A stretch of 52,396 bases of DNA from Blautia caecimuris (lineage in GTDB: Bacteria > Bacillota > Clostridia > Lachnospirales > Lachnospiraceae), in the NCBI RefSeq assembly GCF_024622975.1, contig NZ_JANJZT010000027.1:1-52396 (forward strand). The letters run 5' to 3'. Below are positions 7,101 to 14,241 of the stretch, piece after piece (position 1 is the first letter of the stretch; the number at the start of each line of letters is the position of its first letter). Both the position numbers and the translations under genes were made by a program. Under the pieces are notes generated by a model. It did no database searches and was not told where the DNA came from. It worked only from the letters and a program-made list of their open reading frames with translations.

Positions 7101-7868
7101 TTACCATCCCATCTCTGTTAAAAAGTTGTTTAGCTTTGCTTCACGGTCTTTACTTTCATTTGTGTAAACCCCAAGGTCACACTCACCGTAGATCATGCCG
7201 TCCTTAACATATAACACACGGTTGCCTCTTAAGGCTGTTTTCTTGTCATGAGTTACCAATATAATGCTCTGACCATCATTATGAAGCTTTGTAAAAACAT
7301 CAAGAACCGCAGTTGAGTTATTTGAGTTCAGTGCACCTGTGGGCTCATCGGCAAAGAGAATCTCGGGTTTATTTATAACTGCCCTTACAATGCCTGCTCG
7401 CTGAGCCTCACCGCCCGACACCTGAGATGGGAACTTTTTGCGTGTTATCTCAGGAATATTAACAAGCTCGAAAAGCTCTTTGGCATATTTCACTGAGTCC
7501 TTTTTGCTTGCTCCTGACAATGCACTCGCCGTAAGTACATTATCCATAAGGCTCATCTTATCAAGAAGATAGATTTGCTGAAAAACAAAACCACAGTTCT
7601 TTCGTCTGAAAATTGCCAGCCTATCATCACTTAAAGATGTAATTGTTTTGTCGTTCCAAACAACCTCGCCCGAGCTGGGCCTGTCCATTCCCGAAAGGGA
7701 GTACATCAGTGTGGACTTGCCTGCGCCTGAACTACCCATAATCACAGTAAAGTCACCCCTATATATATTAAGGTCTAGATTTTCAAAAATTGTCTGCTCT
7801 GTGTCACCTGTAATAAAACTCTTTTTAAGTTTAGTTGCCTTGATAATGATTTCTTTTTTGTTACTCAT
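7101..7868 (-). CDS. ABC transporter ATP-binding protein
   Basis: This 255-residue ATPase has Walker A MGSSGAGKST near residues 44-53, the signature VSGGEAQRAG near 148-157, Walker B ILFADEPTGAL near 168-178 and the switch histidine in LVTHDKK near 200-206. It belongs to the MacB/LolD-like class that partners with FtsX-type permeases. It is the first gene of the minus-strand operon ATPase, permease, XRE regulator. The start ATG at 7868 has GGAGG about 9 bases upstream. The long leader before it contains a strong terminator-like hairpin and a structured palindromic element, listed separately. Confidence 0.9.
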   Translation of the reverse strand: MSNKKEIIIKATKLKKSFITGDTEQTIFENLDLNIYRGDFTVIMGSSGAGKSTLMYSLSGMDRPSSGEVVWNDKTITSLSDDRLAIFRRKNCGFVFQQIYLLDKMSLMDNVLTASALSGASKKDSVKYAKELFELVNIPEITRKKFPSQVSGGEAQRAGIVRAVINKPEILFADEPTGALNSNNSTAVLDVFTKLHNDGQSIILVTHDKKTALRGNRVLYVKDGMIYGECDLGVYTNESKDREAKLNNFLTEMGW

Positions 7869-7953
7869 AACAATGCCTCCATCAGTATTTTGATTTACAC
7901 TCGCATCTTACACAAAATGAAAAAGTAGCACCACCAACACCTGTTTACAAATC

Positions 7954-7984
7954 AAAAAACGGACGCTACTTTCCGTAGCATCCG
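7954..7984 (-). terminator. Intrinsic terminator or attenuator before the ABC operon
   Basis: On the minus strand CGGATGCTAC and GTAGCGTCCG form a 10-bp stem with one internal mismatch around a GGAAA loop, followed at once by TTTTTT. This is a standard intrinsic terminator. It ends about 90 bases upstream of the ATPase start codon on the same strand, so it either ends a transcript from the structured region 8000-8206 or acts as an attenuator in the operon leader. Confidence 0.7.
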
Positions 7985-8031
7985 CTTAAAATCAAGTTTT
8001 TCAACTTATAATCCCTGATTCAAGTCGAGCA

Positions 8032-8206
8032 TCCGCGAGACTTGGCGCGTGATTCTGGGCAGCGTAAGCTGACACATTCTTTACAGAATCACTGCGCATC
8101 CTCGCGGAGCGTTTATCTCAGTCGGAGATTGGACTCCCACTGAGACAAATTTGCTGTTACTCACCACCTGAAAGAGGTGGGAGTCTTCTCGACTGAGATA
8201 AATCTC
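8032..8206. repeat. Structured double-palindrome element (non-autonomous element or ncRNA)
   Basis: Two large palindromes stand side by side. In the first, TCCGCGAG (8032-8039) pairs with CTCGCGGA (8101-8108), and inside it GCGC plus GTGATTCTG (8045-8057) pairs with CAGAATCAC plus GCGC (8084-8097) with one bulged base. In the second, a left arm at 8112-8140 starting TTTATCTCAGTCG matches a right arm at 8177-8202 ending CGACTGAGATAAA along nearly its whole length, with the small hairpin CACCACCTGAAAGAGGTG in the middle. No transposase is present. The right arm is reminiscent of IS200/IS605-type right ends, so a transposase-less element is possible; a structured leader RNA on the minus strand is the alternative. 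Confidence 0.5.
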
Positions 8207-8635
8207 CTCTCCAAGAATAGCCTTGTCACGCACATAGCAGGCAAAGCTATTAAATTGCCAAATATCTCCTACTCGATAATTCTCTAGTAAGTTAATTTCT
8301 TTTATTTTATCACACCAAGCCTAGATATTCTGCCAACATTTTATCAAAAAACATTTATAGAAATCACCAGACTGCCAAACTATCAATCGCATCCACCCAT
8401 GCCTGCATTTCATCCAGTTCCAACTGCCATTTTTATAATTTGTTATAAGTTGTTACCAGATTTTCTTTCCCTTGTTTTTTCCCTTATCAGAGTTCATAAC
8501 CAAGGGTAAAACGATATAACACGATACAAGATGTGACGGAGAGGACACCCACAAAAACTTTAGTATTTCAAGGGTTTGACGAGATTTTTATAACCAGATA
8601 TAACAGTTATTAAATCCCTTAAAATACCTCAAGTG
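8207..8635. other. AT-rich spacer with no supported gene
   Basis: No gene with a start, a ribosome binding site and a reasonable length is visible. A short minus-strand open frame near 8380-8440 reads KWQLELDEMQAWVDAIDSL and stops soon after, and may be the tail of a lost gene. Direct repeats such as CGATATAACACGATACA and imperfect repeats of ATATAAC occur near 8510-8610 and could be old attachment-site sequence. Confidence 0.35.
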
Positions 8636-8688
8636 AGAATTCAAATTCATGCATACTTTCAATCTCTTCATAAGACTGGAAGTTGTGG
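8636..8688 (-). repeat. Cassette-boundary repeat H
   Basis: On the minus strand this copy reads ACAACTTCCAGTCTTATGA and then AGAGATTGAAAGTATGCATG followed by AATTTGAATT. It is nearly identical to repeat C over about 45 bases, although the two are 7 kb apart. It lies about 10 bases after the stop of the broken CPBP gene, as expected for a gene-plus-repeat unit. The right outer arm is lost. Confidence 0.65.
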
Positions 8689-8697
8689 TGTATCTTA

Positions 8698-9413
8698 TCA
8701 ACTCGTCCGTTTATTGTTCATTATATAAAATAACAATACTATTATAAATGAAATAAGCTGACCAATCAAAATTCTCACTATTTGCATACTATCTGCTTCA
8801 TTATTTGATATAACATGAACGAGATTAGTGACAATTACATTATTGAACAAATGGTCTCCAAGTCCCATCCACAATGAGCCTGTCAACTTATATAATAAGG
8901 ACCATTTAATACTCATGATGCCTACCAAAACTATATATCCAATTCCCATAATCAAAAGGGTTGACAATGATGATTTTCCTTCTATGTAGTCACGAAACGG
9001 CATTACCCAATGCCACACGCCGAATAGGAATGCAATAAAAAAAACTGCTTTTCCGTTTCGCCACTCAGAGAAAAGCCGCTTGCATAGAATTCCAGTTCCA
9101 CATTTTGATTTGTAATGTGCAATATCAAACACTCAATTCCGTATGCAGCAGCAAAACAAACGCTGCCTAATAAAATTCCTTTTCCACAATTTCCAATTGC
9201 ATATTCATTTACAAATCCAATGTCTTTCCACTTCATTTTTGAAATATGAAGAATAATAAATAAAAGAAAAATCCCAAATAACTTATGGATAAAGTTCTCT
9301 GACAAGAACGATTCGTCAGTTCTTATAAAAAAATATTCAACTATTCTTGCCGCAGCACATATCATAAAAATTAGCCAGCAAACTATCACTGGATGCTTTC
9401 TAAATTTATCCAT
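8698..9413 (-). pseudogene. CPBP intramembrane protease, active-site segment deleted
   Basis: The reading from 9413 (MDKFRKHPVIVCWLIFMICA) matches the intact CPBP paralogue at 2383-3219 as far as GFSLSGETEKQ. The next bases then match, in another frame, the part that follows VFFIALLFGVWHWVMP in the paralogue, and that frame runs on to the normal end. About 43 codons are missing at the junction near 9050, including the whole EEGIFRG motif, and the frame is shifted. The product therefore cannot be a working protease. The flanks stay well conserved with the paralogue, so the loss looks recent. Confidence 0.85.
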
Positions 9414-9608
9414 AAAACTTCTACTCTTTGTTCTCGCAAATTACTAAATTAGGATTTTTCCACTTCCACCTTCTTGCCCTACGGACAAGAAGTATCCCTC
9501 GCTTTCAGCTCGGTCAATTCGAGTTTTTAGAACCTATGGATTGGTTGAAATATGGAATCACACGAAAAGGTCTGGAAGAAGCCGCAAAAGGAAAGGAATG
9601 AAACTGTT
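9414..9608. other. Junction spacer with hairpin and possible gene tail
   Basis: This gap separates the divergently arranged CPBP pseudogene (minus) and acetyltransferase (plus). CTTCTTG and CAAGAAG near 9470-9492 form a 7-bp stem. A plus-strand frame reads EFLEPMDWLKYGITRKGLEE and stops at TGA near 9598-9600, which looks like the 3' end of a lost gene rather than a gene in its own right. The upstream bases of the acetyltransferase start, GGAAAGGAATG, lie in this tail. Confidence 0.4.
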
Positions 9609-10196
9609 ATGACTGAGAAAGAAAAAATGCAAAAGCAGATGCTTTATGACGCAAATAACGACAGAAATTTGTTAGATGAAAGAGCCAAGGCAAAAGACCT
9701 TTGCTATCAATTCAATCAGCTCCGTCCATCAGATGAAAAAGGACAGCAAAAACTTATGAAACAACTGTTAGGAAAGACAAAGAACGTATTTTGTATTGTT
9801 GCACCATTCTGGTGCGATTACGGCTACAACATCGAAATCGGAGAAAATTTCTTTGCGAATCACAACACGGTTATTCTTGATGGGGCGAAAGTGACTTTTG
9901 GCGATAATGTGTTCATTGCACCTGATTGTGGCTTCCATACAGCCGGACATCCGATTGATTTTGAACGCCGGAATCAAGGATTAGAGTATGCTTATCCGAT
10001 TACCGTAGGAGATAATGTATGGATTGGTGCCGGTGTTCAGGTTATGCCCAATGTTACAATCGGAAGTAATGTTGTAATCGGAGGTGGAAGTGTCGTTGTC
10101 AAGGACATTCCAAGTAATTCGGTAGCAGTCGGAAATCCTTGCAGGGTCATTCGAGCAATTACAGAAGAGGATAGAAAGACCTGTTGGGACAGATAA
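9609..10196 (+). CDS. Maltose/galactoside O-acetyltransferase family protein
   Basis: This 195-residue protein has the N-terminal Maa domain (MTEKEKMQKQMLYDANNDRN) and a left-handed beta-helix built of hexapeptide repeats (IEIGENFFANHNTVILDG, ITVGDNVWIGAGVQVMPN, VTIGSNVVIGGGSVV). The catalytic histidine is in GFHTAGHPID near residue 116. Enzymes of this NodL/LacA/Maa group transfer acetyl from acetyl-CoA to sugar hydroxyls in the cytoplasm. ATG 9609 is preferred over 9552 because the family begins with this segment and an AAGGAATG-like site precedes it. The stop TAA starts a boundary repeat, and a group II intron sits nine bases after the stop. The real sugar acceptor is unknown. Confidence 0.9.
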   Translation: MTEKEKMQKQMLYDANNDRNLLDERAKAKDLCYQFNQLRPSDEKGQQKLMKQLLGKTKNVFCIVAPFWCDYGYNIEIGENFFANHNTVILDGAKVTFGDNVFIAPDCGFHTAGHPIDFERRNQGLEYAYPITVGDNVWIGAGVQVMPNVTIGSNVVIGGGSVVVKDIPSNSVAVGNPCRVIRAITEEDRKTCWDR

Positions 10197-10205
10197 ATTC
10201 CAGTT
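10192..10205 (+). repeat. Cassette-boundary repeat J, left half, split by a group II intron
   Basis: GATAAATTCCAGTT contains the acetyltransferase stop codon and the conserved left end of the repeat family. Its other half continues after the intron at 12074 with TGTAGAATTCAAAAATTT. Joined, the two halves read ATTCCAGTTTGTA as in repeat K, with AATTC and GAATT able to pair around the 9-nt loop that contains the insertion point. GATAAA (10192-10197) and CCAGTT (10200-10205) are the candidate intron-binding sites IBS2 and IBS1. Confidence 0.6.
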
Positions 10206-12073
10206 GTGCGCCCAGCTAAGGGTGTGTAGTCAAGCCGGTGGGATTCCGGTTTATCCAAGGTTTAGCCAACCAGATAATAGCGAGTCTTGGGATGATGCCG
10301 GTAACGGCATCTGACAAGCGTAGACAGCAAGAAAGCAGGGTTGAATAGTGATTGAGCTTCGAAACGTTAACTTCAGTCGGTCGACGTCTTAACTGGTGCG
10401 GAAGACAATATCATGTAATGCGATATGGCGAGTGTTATGTGGCACTGCGGAGTCAGAGAACCAATCATGTTTTACATTGTGAATACACATCAACTGGGGA
10501 GAACCTGCCATTTCTCGAAGAAGAGTATGAAGTTGCAACTGAAAACGGAGGATTTCAAATGAATGGTAGGTGGTCGGACAATCCCATAGTACTGTAGAAA
10601 TCGGGCAATGCCGATGGAGGGAAGGGGATTGCATAGTAAAGGTCTTACTGAGGACACATTATCCGTACCCAGGGACGGAGGAAATAATGGAAACGAAATT
10701 AGTAAGAATAGCTGAGATATCGGCAACATCAAAACATCCTATATTTACATCAGTGTACCATTTGATAAATGAAGATATGCTAAAGCAATGCCATAAGGAA
10801 TTAGATGGGAACAAAGCAGTCGGAATTGACAAGGTAACTAAGGATGAGTATGGGAAGAACCTTGATAGAAATATCAAGGAACTGGTACAGAGGTTGAAAA
10901 ACAAATCCTTTAAGCCACTTCCGTCACTGAGGGTATATATACCTAAAGGAAATGGAAAGAAACGACCATTAGGGATTGCTTCCTATGAAGATAAGATTGT
11001 ACAAATGGCAGTGAAGAAAATACTGGGAGCTATTTATGAACCGAGATTCCTAAACTGCATGTATGGATTCAGACCGAATAGGGGGTGTCACGAAGCAATA
11101 AAAGAAGTATACCAACGGATAAGCTATGGAAAAATCAGCTATATCGTAGATGCCGATATCAAAGGTTTCTTTGACCATATCGACCATGATTGGATGATGA
11201 AGTTCCTTGAATGGAATATACAGGATAGGAACTTATTGTGGCTAATACGTAAATACCTTAAAGCAGGAATAATGGAGCAAGGAAAATTCGAGCCAACAGA
11301 GGAAGGTTCGGCACAAGGCTCAGTAATGAGTCCGATGCTTGCAAATATATACATGCATCATGTGCTGACGCTGTGGTTTAAGCTGGTGGTGCAAAGGGAA
11401 ATGCAGGGAGAGTGTTTTCTCGTCAACTTTGCGGATGATTTTGTTGCAGGATTTCAATATAAGTCAGAAGCTGAAAGATACTATAAAGAATTAAAGGAAC
11501 GAATGGAAAAGTTTGGACTGGAGCTGGAAAGTAGTAAAAGCAGACTGATTGAATTTGGGAGATTTGCAGAGCAGAATCGTAGAGCAAGAGGAGAATGTAA
11601 GCCTGAAACATTTGATTTTCTGGGATTTACCTTCTACTGTAGCAAAACTCGAAAGGGAGGTTTCGTGCCAAAGGTACAGACTTCAAGAAAGAAGTTTGAG
11701 CAAAAGGTTAGAGCATACAAGAACTGGATTTACGATAATCGAAATCGACCAATGCGAGAAATAATTAAAGAGTTGAATGTAAAACTAATTGGACACTATC
11801 GGTATTATGGTGTTACATGGAATTTTCGGAAGATAACAACATTCCTGCATAGAGTACAACAGTTTCTATTCAAAGCCATGAATCGGAGAGGTTGTAGACG
11901 GGCATACACATGGAATGGATTTGTGGAAATGCTCAAGTATTACCCGTTAGCAAAACCTAAAACGTACTATTGTTTATATTGAAGCGAATGTTACTATGAG
12001 GAGCCGTATGCGGGAAAGCCGCACGTACGGATCTGTGAGGGGCTAAGATTGAGAGGTCTTAGTCTACTCGACT
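10206..12073 (+). mobile_element. Complete group II intron
   Basis: The intron begins with the consensus GTGCG at 10206. It ends after a domain V hairpin (12001-12034, GAGCCGTATGCGGG then GCACGTACGG, with the AGC triad at 12002-12004) and a domain VI stem with a CTACTCGAC end at 12073. Domain IV carries the reverse transcriptase gene at 10687-11982. Candidate EBS1 sequences AACTGG occur at 10391-10396 and 10492-10497 and complement IBS1 CCAGTT directly before the insertion point. TTTATC at 10250-10255 complements IBS2 GATAAA. All parts appear intact, so the intron may still splice and move. It lies in the same orientation as the acetyltransferase gene. Confidence 0.88.
10687..11982 (+). CDS. 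ltrA: Group II intron reverse transcriptase/maturase
   Basis: This 431-residue intron-encoded protein has the reverse-transcriptase blocks in order: DADIKGFFDHIDHDWMM near residue 155, EEGSAQGSVMSPMLANIY near 205-222 and the catalytic block VNFADDFV near 248, where the usual YADD is FADD. A maturase region follows (FDFLGFTFYCSKTRKGGF and the basic tail). No HNH endonuclease domain is present after the maturase, so retrohoming would have to prime without second-strand cleavage by this protein. The ATG at 10687 follows GACGGAGG; the upstream ATG at 10570 lies in intron RNA structure. It splices its host intron and reverse-transcribes it at new sites. Confidence 0.92.
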   Translation: METKLVRIAEISATSKHPIFTSVYHLINEDMLKQCHKELDGNKAVGIDKVTKDEYGKNLDRNIKELVQRLKNKSFKPLPSLRVYIPKGNGKKRPLGIASYEDKIVQMAVKKILGAIYEPRFLNCMYGFRPNRGCHEAIKEVYQRISYGKISYIVDADIKGFFDHIDHDWMMKFLEWNIQDRNLLWLIRKYLKAGIMEQGKFEPTEEGSAQGSVMSPMLANIYMHHVLTLWFKLVVQREMQGECFLVNFADDFVAGFQYKSEAERYYKELKERMEKFGLELESSKSRLIEFGRFAEQNRRARGECKPETFDFLGFTFYCSKTRKGGFVPKVQTSRKKFEQKVRAYKNWIYDNRNRPMREIIKELNVKLIGHYRYYGVTWNFRKITTFLHRVQQFLFKAMNRRGCRRAYTWNGFVEMLKYYPLAKPKTYYCLY

Positions 12074-12106
12074 GTAGAATTCAAAAATTTAATATGAAAT
12101 GTGAGA

Positions 12107-12145
12107 TAGAGCGTATGGAAATTAACTATACGTTCTATTTTTTTG
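12107..12145 (+). terminator. Intrinsic terminator downstream of the intron
   Basis: ATAGAGCGTAT (12107-12117) and ATACGTTCTAT (12129-12139) form an 11-bp stem with one wobble pair, and a run of seven T residues follows. It would end transcription from the acetyltransferase and intron before the conjugation genes. A TTGACA at 12175-12180 just beyond it resembles a -35 box, but I see no convincing -10 partner. Confidence 0.7.
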
Positions 12146-12178
12146 CCTTTTTTGAAAAAGTGATTAAAAAACTATTGA

Positions 12179-13000
12179 CATTTTGTTACTGGCAAAACGG
12201 CGAAGTCGATTTTGATTTCCTGTGGTGCCAGACTTGCCCCATTTGATATCGCAGAACTCCGTGAGATCATGTCTTATGATGAAATGGAACTGGATAAGAT
12301 CGGAGACAGGAAGACAGCCTTGTTTCTGATTATGTCCGATACAGATACAACCTTTAACTTTGTGATTGCCATGTTACAGTCACAGCTTTTCAATCTGCTT
12401 TGCGATAAGGCAGATGATGAATATGGTGGAAGACTTCCGGTGCATGTGCGTGTCATCGCTGACGAGTTTGCCAACATCGGACAAATTCCTCAGTTTGACA
12501 AGCTGATCGCAACCATCCGAAGCAGGGAAATCTCTGCTTCTATTATTTTGCAGTCACAGAGTCAGTTAAAGGCAATGTATAAGGATAGTGCAGATACCAT
12601 TCTGGGCAACTGTGATACGACTTTATTCCTTGGTGGGAAAGAGAAGACCACATTAAAGGAAATGAGTGAGCTTCTGGGTAAGGAAACCATTGACCTGTAT
12701 AACACTTCGGAGACGAGGAGTAATCAGAAGTCTTTTGGATTGAATTACCAGAAAACAGGCAAACAGCTGATGACAGAAGATGAGATTGCAGTCATGGATG
12801 GAGGAAAATGTATCCTGCAGATCCGTGGTGCCAGACCATTTTTCTCGGACAAATATGATATCACGAAACACAAAAACTATCGGCTTCTTGCAGATGGAAA
12901 CGAGAAGAACCGATACAAAGTTGAGAAAGAGTTAAATCCGCAGTACACACCGAAATCTGAAGAAGAGGTGGAAGTAATTCATGTAGAACTGTCGGAGTAA
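12179..13000 (+). pseudogene. virD4: VirD4-like coupling protein, C-terminal part only
   Basis: The open frame starts inside the gene: residues reading TGKTAKSILISCGARLAPFD precede any usable start and a TGA closes the frame at 12176. The retained 270 or so residues hold Walker B VHVRVIADEFANIGQIP, the sensor-like SASIILQSQSQL motif and the ILGNCDTTLFLGG segment typical of VirD4/TraG coupling proteins of Tn1549-like elements. The Walker A half and the membrane anchor, roughly 300 residues, are missing. Coupling proteins feed the relaxase-DNA complex to the secretion channel, so transfer from this copy is probably blocked unless an intact homologue exists elsewhere. A TTG at 12212 could start a truncated product. 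Confidence 0.85.
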
Positions 13001-13050
13001 CCTTGGGAATGAACGAAAAATAATGAGGAAAGGAATAACTGACATTAGGT

Positions 13051-13078
13051 GCGCCGGCTTTTTAGTCGGTGTTTTTTC
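13051..13078 (+). terminator. Terminator or attenuator between virD4 and the Maff2 gene
   Basis: CGCCGGC and GTCGGTG form a 7-bp stem with wobble pairs around TTTTTA, followed by TTTTTT. A wider inverted repeat, GAACGAAAAA near 13010 with TTTTTTCGTTC near 13074, encloses it, so two alternative folds are possible as in an attenuator. Confidence 0.55.
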
Positions 13079-13115
13079 GTTCCCGTAAACACCTGAAAAA
13101 AGTCAGTTTTGGTGA

Positions 13116-13337
13116 ATGTATATGGCGTTTTTTAGCAGTGCAATTACAACTTTAAAAACTCTTGTAGTCGCAATCGGTGCAGGTCTTGGCGTGTGGGGTG
13201 TCGTAAACCTTCTGGAAGGTTATGGAAATGACAATCCCGGCGCTAAGAGCCAGGGCATCAAACAGCTGATGGCTGGTGCCGGAATCATGCTGCTGGGAAC
13301 TACCCTGATTCCACAGCTGGCAACATTGTTCTCTTAA
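13116..13337 (+). CDS. Maff2-family small membrane protein
   Basis: This 73-residue protein (MYMAFFSSAITTLKTLVVAI, then GLGVWGVVNLLEGYGNDNPG) has two hydrophobic spans joined by a polar loop. The sequence matches the Maff2 family, a fixed member of Tn1549-like conjugation operons placed between the coupling protein and the TrbL/VirB6-like protein. The size, two-span shape and position suggest a pilin-like VirB2 subunit, but that role is inferred. It lies 12 bases before the next gene and both belong to the same operon. It starts just after a terminator-like hairpin. Confidence 0.85.
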   Translation: MYMAFFSSAITTLKTLVVAIGAGLGVWGVVNLLEGYGNDNPGAKSQGIKQLMAGAGIMLLGTTLIPQLATLFS

Positions 13338-13349
13338 GAGGAGTAGTAG

Positions 13350-14219
13350 ATGAACACCATCATTGAGAGAATTACGGAAGCGATAAAGGATATCCTGATC
13401 GGGCTTATCAAGTCAAGTTTGGATAACATGTTCACGTCTGTCAATGAACAGGTGGGAACCATAGCCGGGCAGGTGGGACAGACACCGCAGGGATGGAATG
13501 CAGGGATTTTTAATCTGATTCAGAATTTATCCCAAACAGTGATTGTCCCCATTGCGGGACTGATCATCACCTTTGTCCTGTGCTATGAATTGATCACGAT
13601 GGTAACACAGAAAAACAATTTCCATGAATTTGAGACTTACAATATTTTCCTCTGGATCTTCAAAGCGTATGTAGCCATTTATCTGGTGACAAATACGTTC
13701 AATATCACGATGGCGGTCTTTGACGTTGGCCAGCATGTGGTCAACAATGCCGCCGGAGTAATTTCCGGAAACACAGCAGTGGACGCATCGGAAGCAATCA
13801 CAAGGATTGTGGATGCACTGGAAGATATGGAACTGGGGGATTTGTTCCTGCTATCCATGGAAACGCTGTTGATCAGTGTTACCATGCACATTCTGTCAAT
13901 TATCATTACGGTAATCTTGTATGGCAGGATGATAGAGATTTACCTTTACACTTCCATAGCACCAATTCCGTTTGCCACCATGACCAATAAGGAATGGGGC
14001 AATATCGGAAACAACTATTTAAAAGGCTTGTTCGCACTGGCATTTCAGGGATTCTTCATGATGGTCTGTGTGGGAATTTATGCAGTTTTAGTAAATGCAA
14101 TGACCATATCCAGTGACCTTCATGCAGCAATGTTTTCAGTAGCGGCTTATACCGTGATTCTTGCATTTTCATTATTCAAGACCGGAAGCCTTAGCAAATC
14201 AATATTCAATGCCCACTAA
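13350..14219 (+). CDS. TrbL/VirB6-like conjugation channel protein (CD1112 family)
   Basis: This 289-residue membrane protein has an amphipathic N-terminus (MNTIIERITEAIKDILIGLI) and about six hydrophobic spans, for example VIVPIAGLIITFVLCYELI and LLISVTMHILSIIITVILYG. It matches the VirB6/TrbL-like family of Tn1549-type elements, an inner-membrane part of the type IV secretion channel. AAGAGGAG lies upstream of the ATG. It overlaps no neighbour: PrgI follows 22 bases later. The length and composition look intact. Confidence 0.88.
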   Translation: MNTIIERITEAIKDILIGLIKSSLDNMFTSVNEQVGTIAGQVGQTPQGWNAGIFNLIQNLSQTVIVPIAGLIITFVLCYELITMVTQKNNFHEFETYNIFLWIFKAYVAIYLVTNTFNITMAVFDVGQHVVNNAAGVISGNTAVDASEAITRIVDALEDMELGDLFLLSMETLLISVTMHILSIIITVILYGRMIEIYLYTSIAPIPFATMTNKEWGNIGNNYLKGLFALAFQGFFMMVCVGIYAVLVNAMTISSDLHAAMFSVAAYTVILAFSLFKTGSLSKSIFNAH

Positions 14220-14241
14220 CGGGCAGGAAGGGAGAGCATAC

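Noticed and set aside
8032..8206. Firm naming of the structured element as HEARO or a TnpB guide RNA
   Set aside because: The fold is strong and the right arm is reminiscent of IS605-type ends, but I cannot match a defined consensus by eye and no iscB or tnpB gene is present.
10352..10597. An 81-codon frame in the 5' part of the first intron
   Set aside because: It covers structured intron domains that contain the candidate EBS1 sequences; no protein family is recognisable.
12049..12246. A 65-codon frame across the intron 3' end
   Set aside because: It reads through intron domain VI, the splice junction and a terminator, so it is not a gene.
13023..13088. A 21-codon frame after virD4
   Set aside because: It has no proper ribosome binding site and runs through the terminator hairpin.
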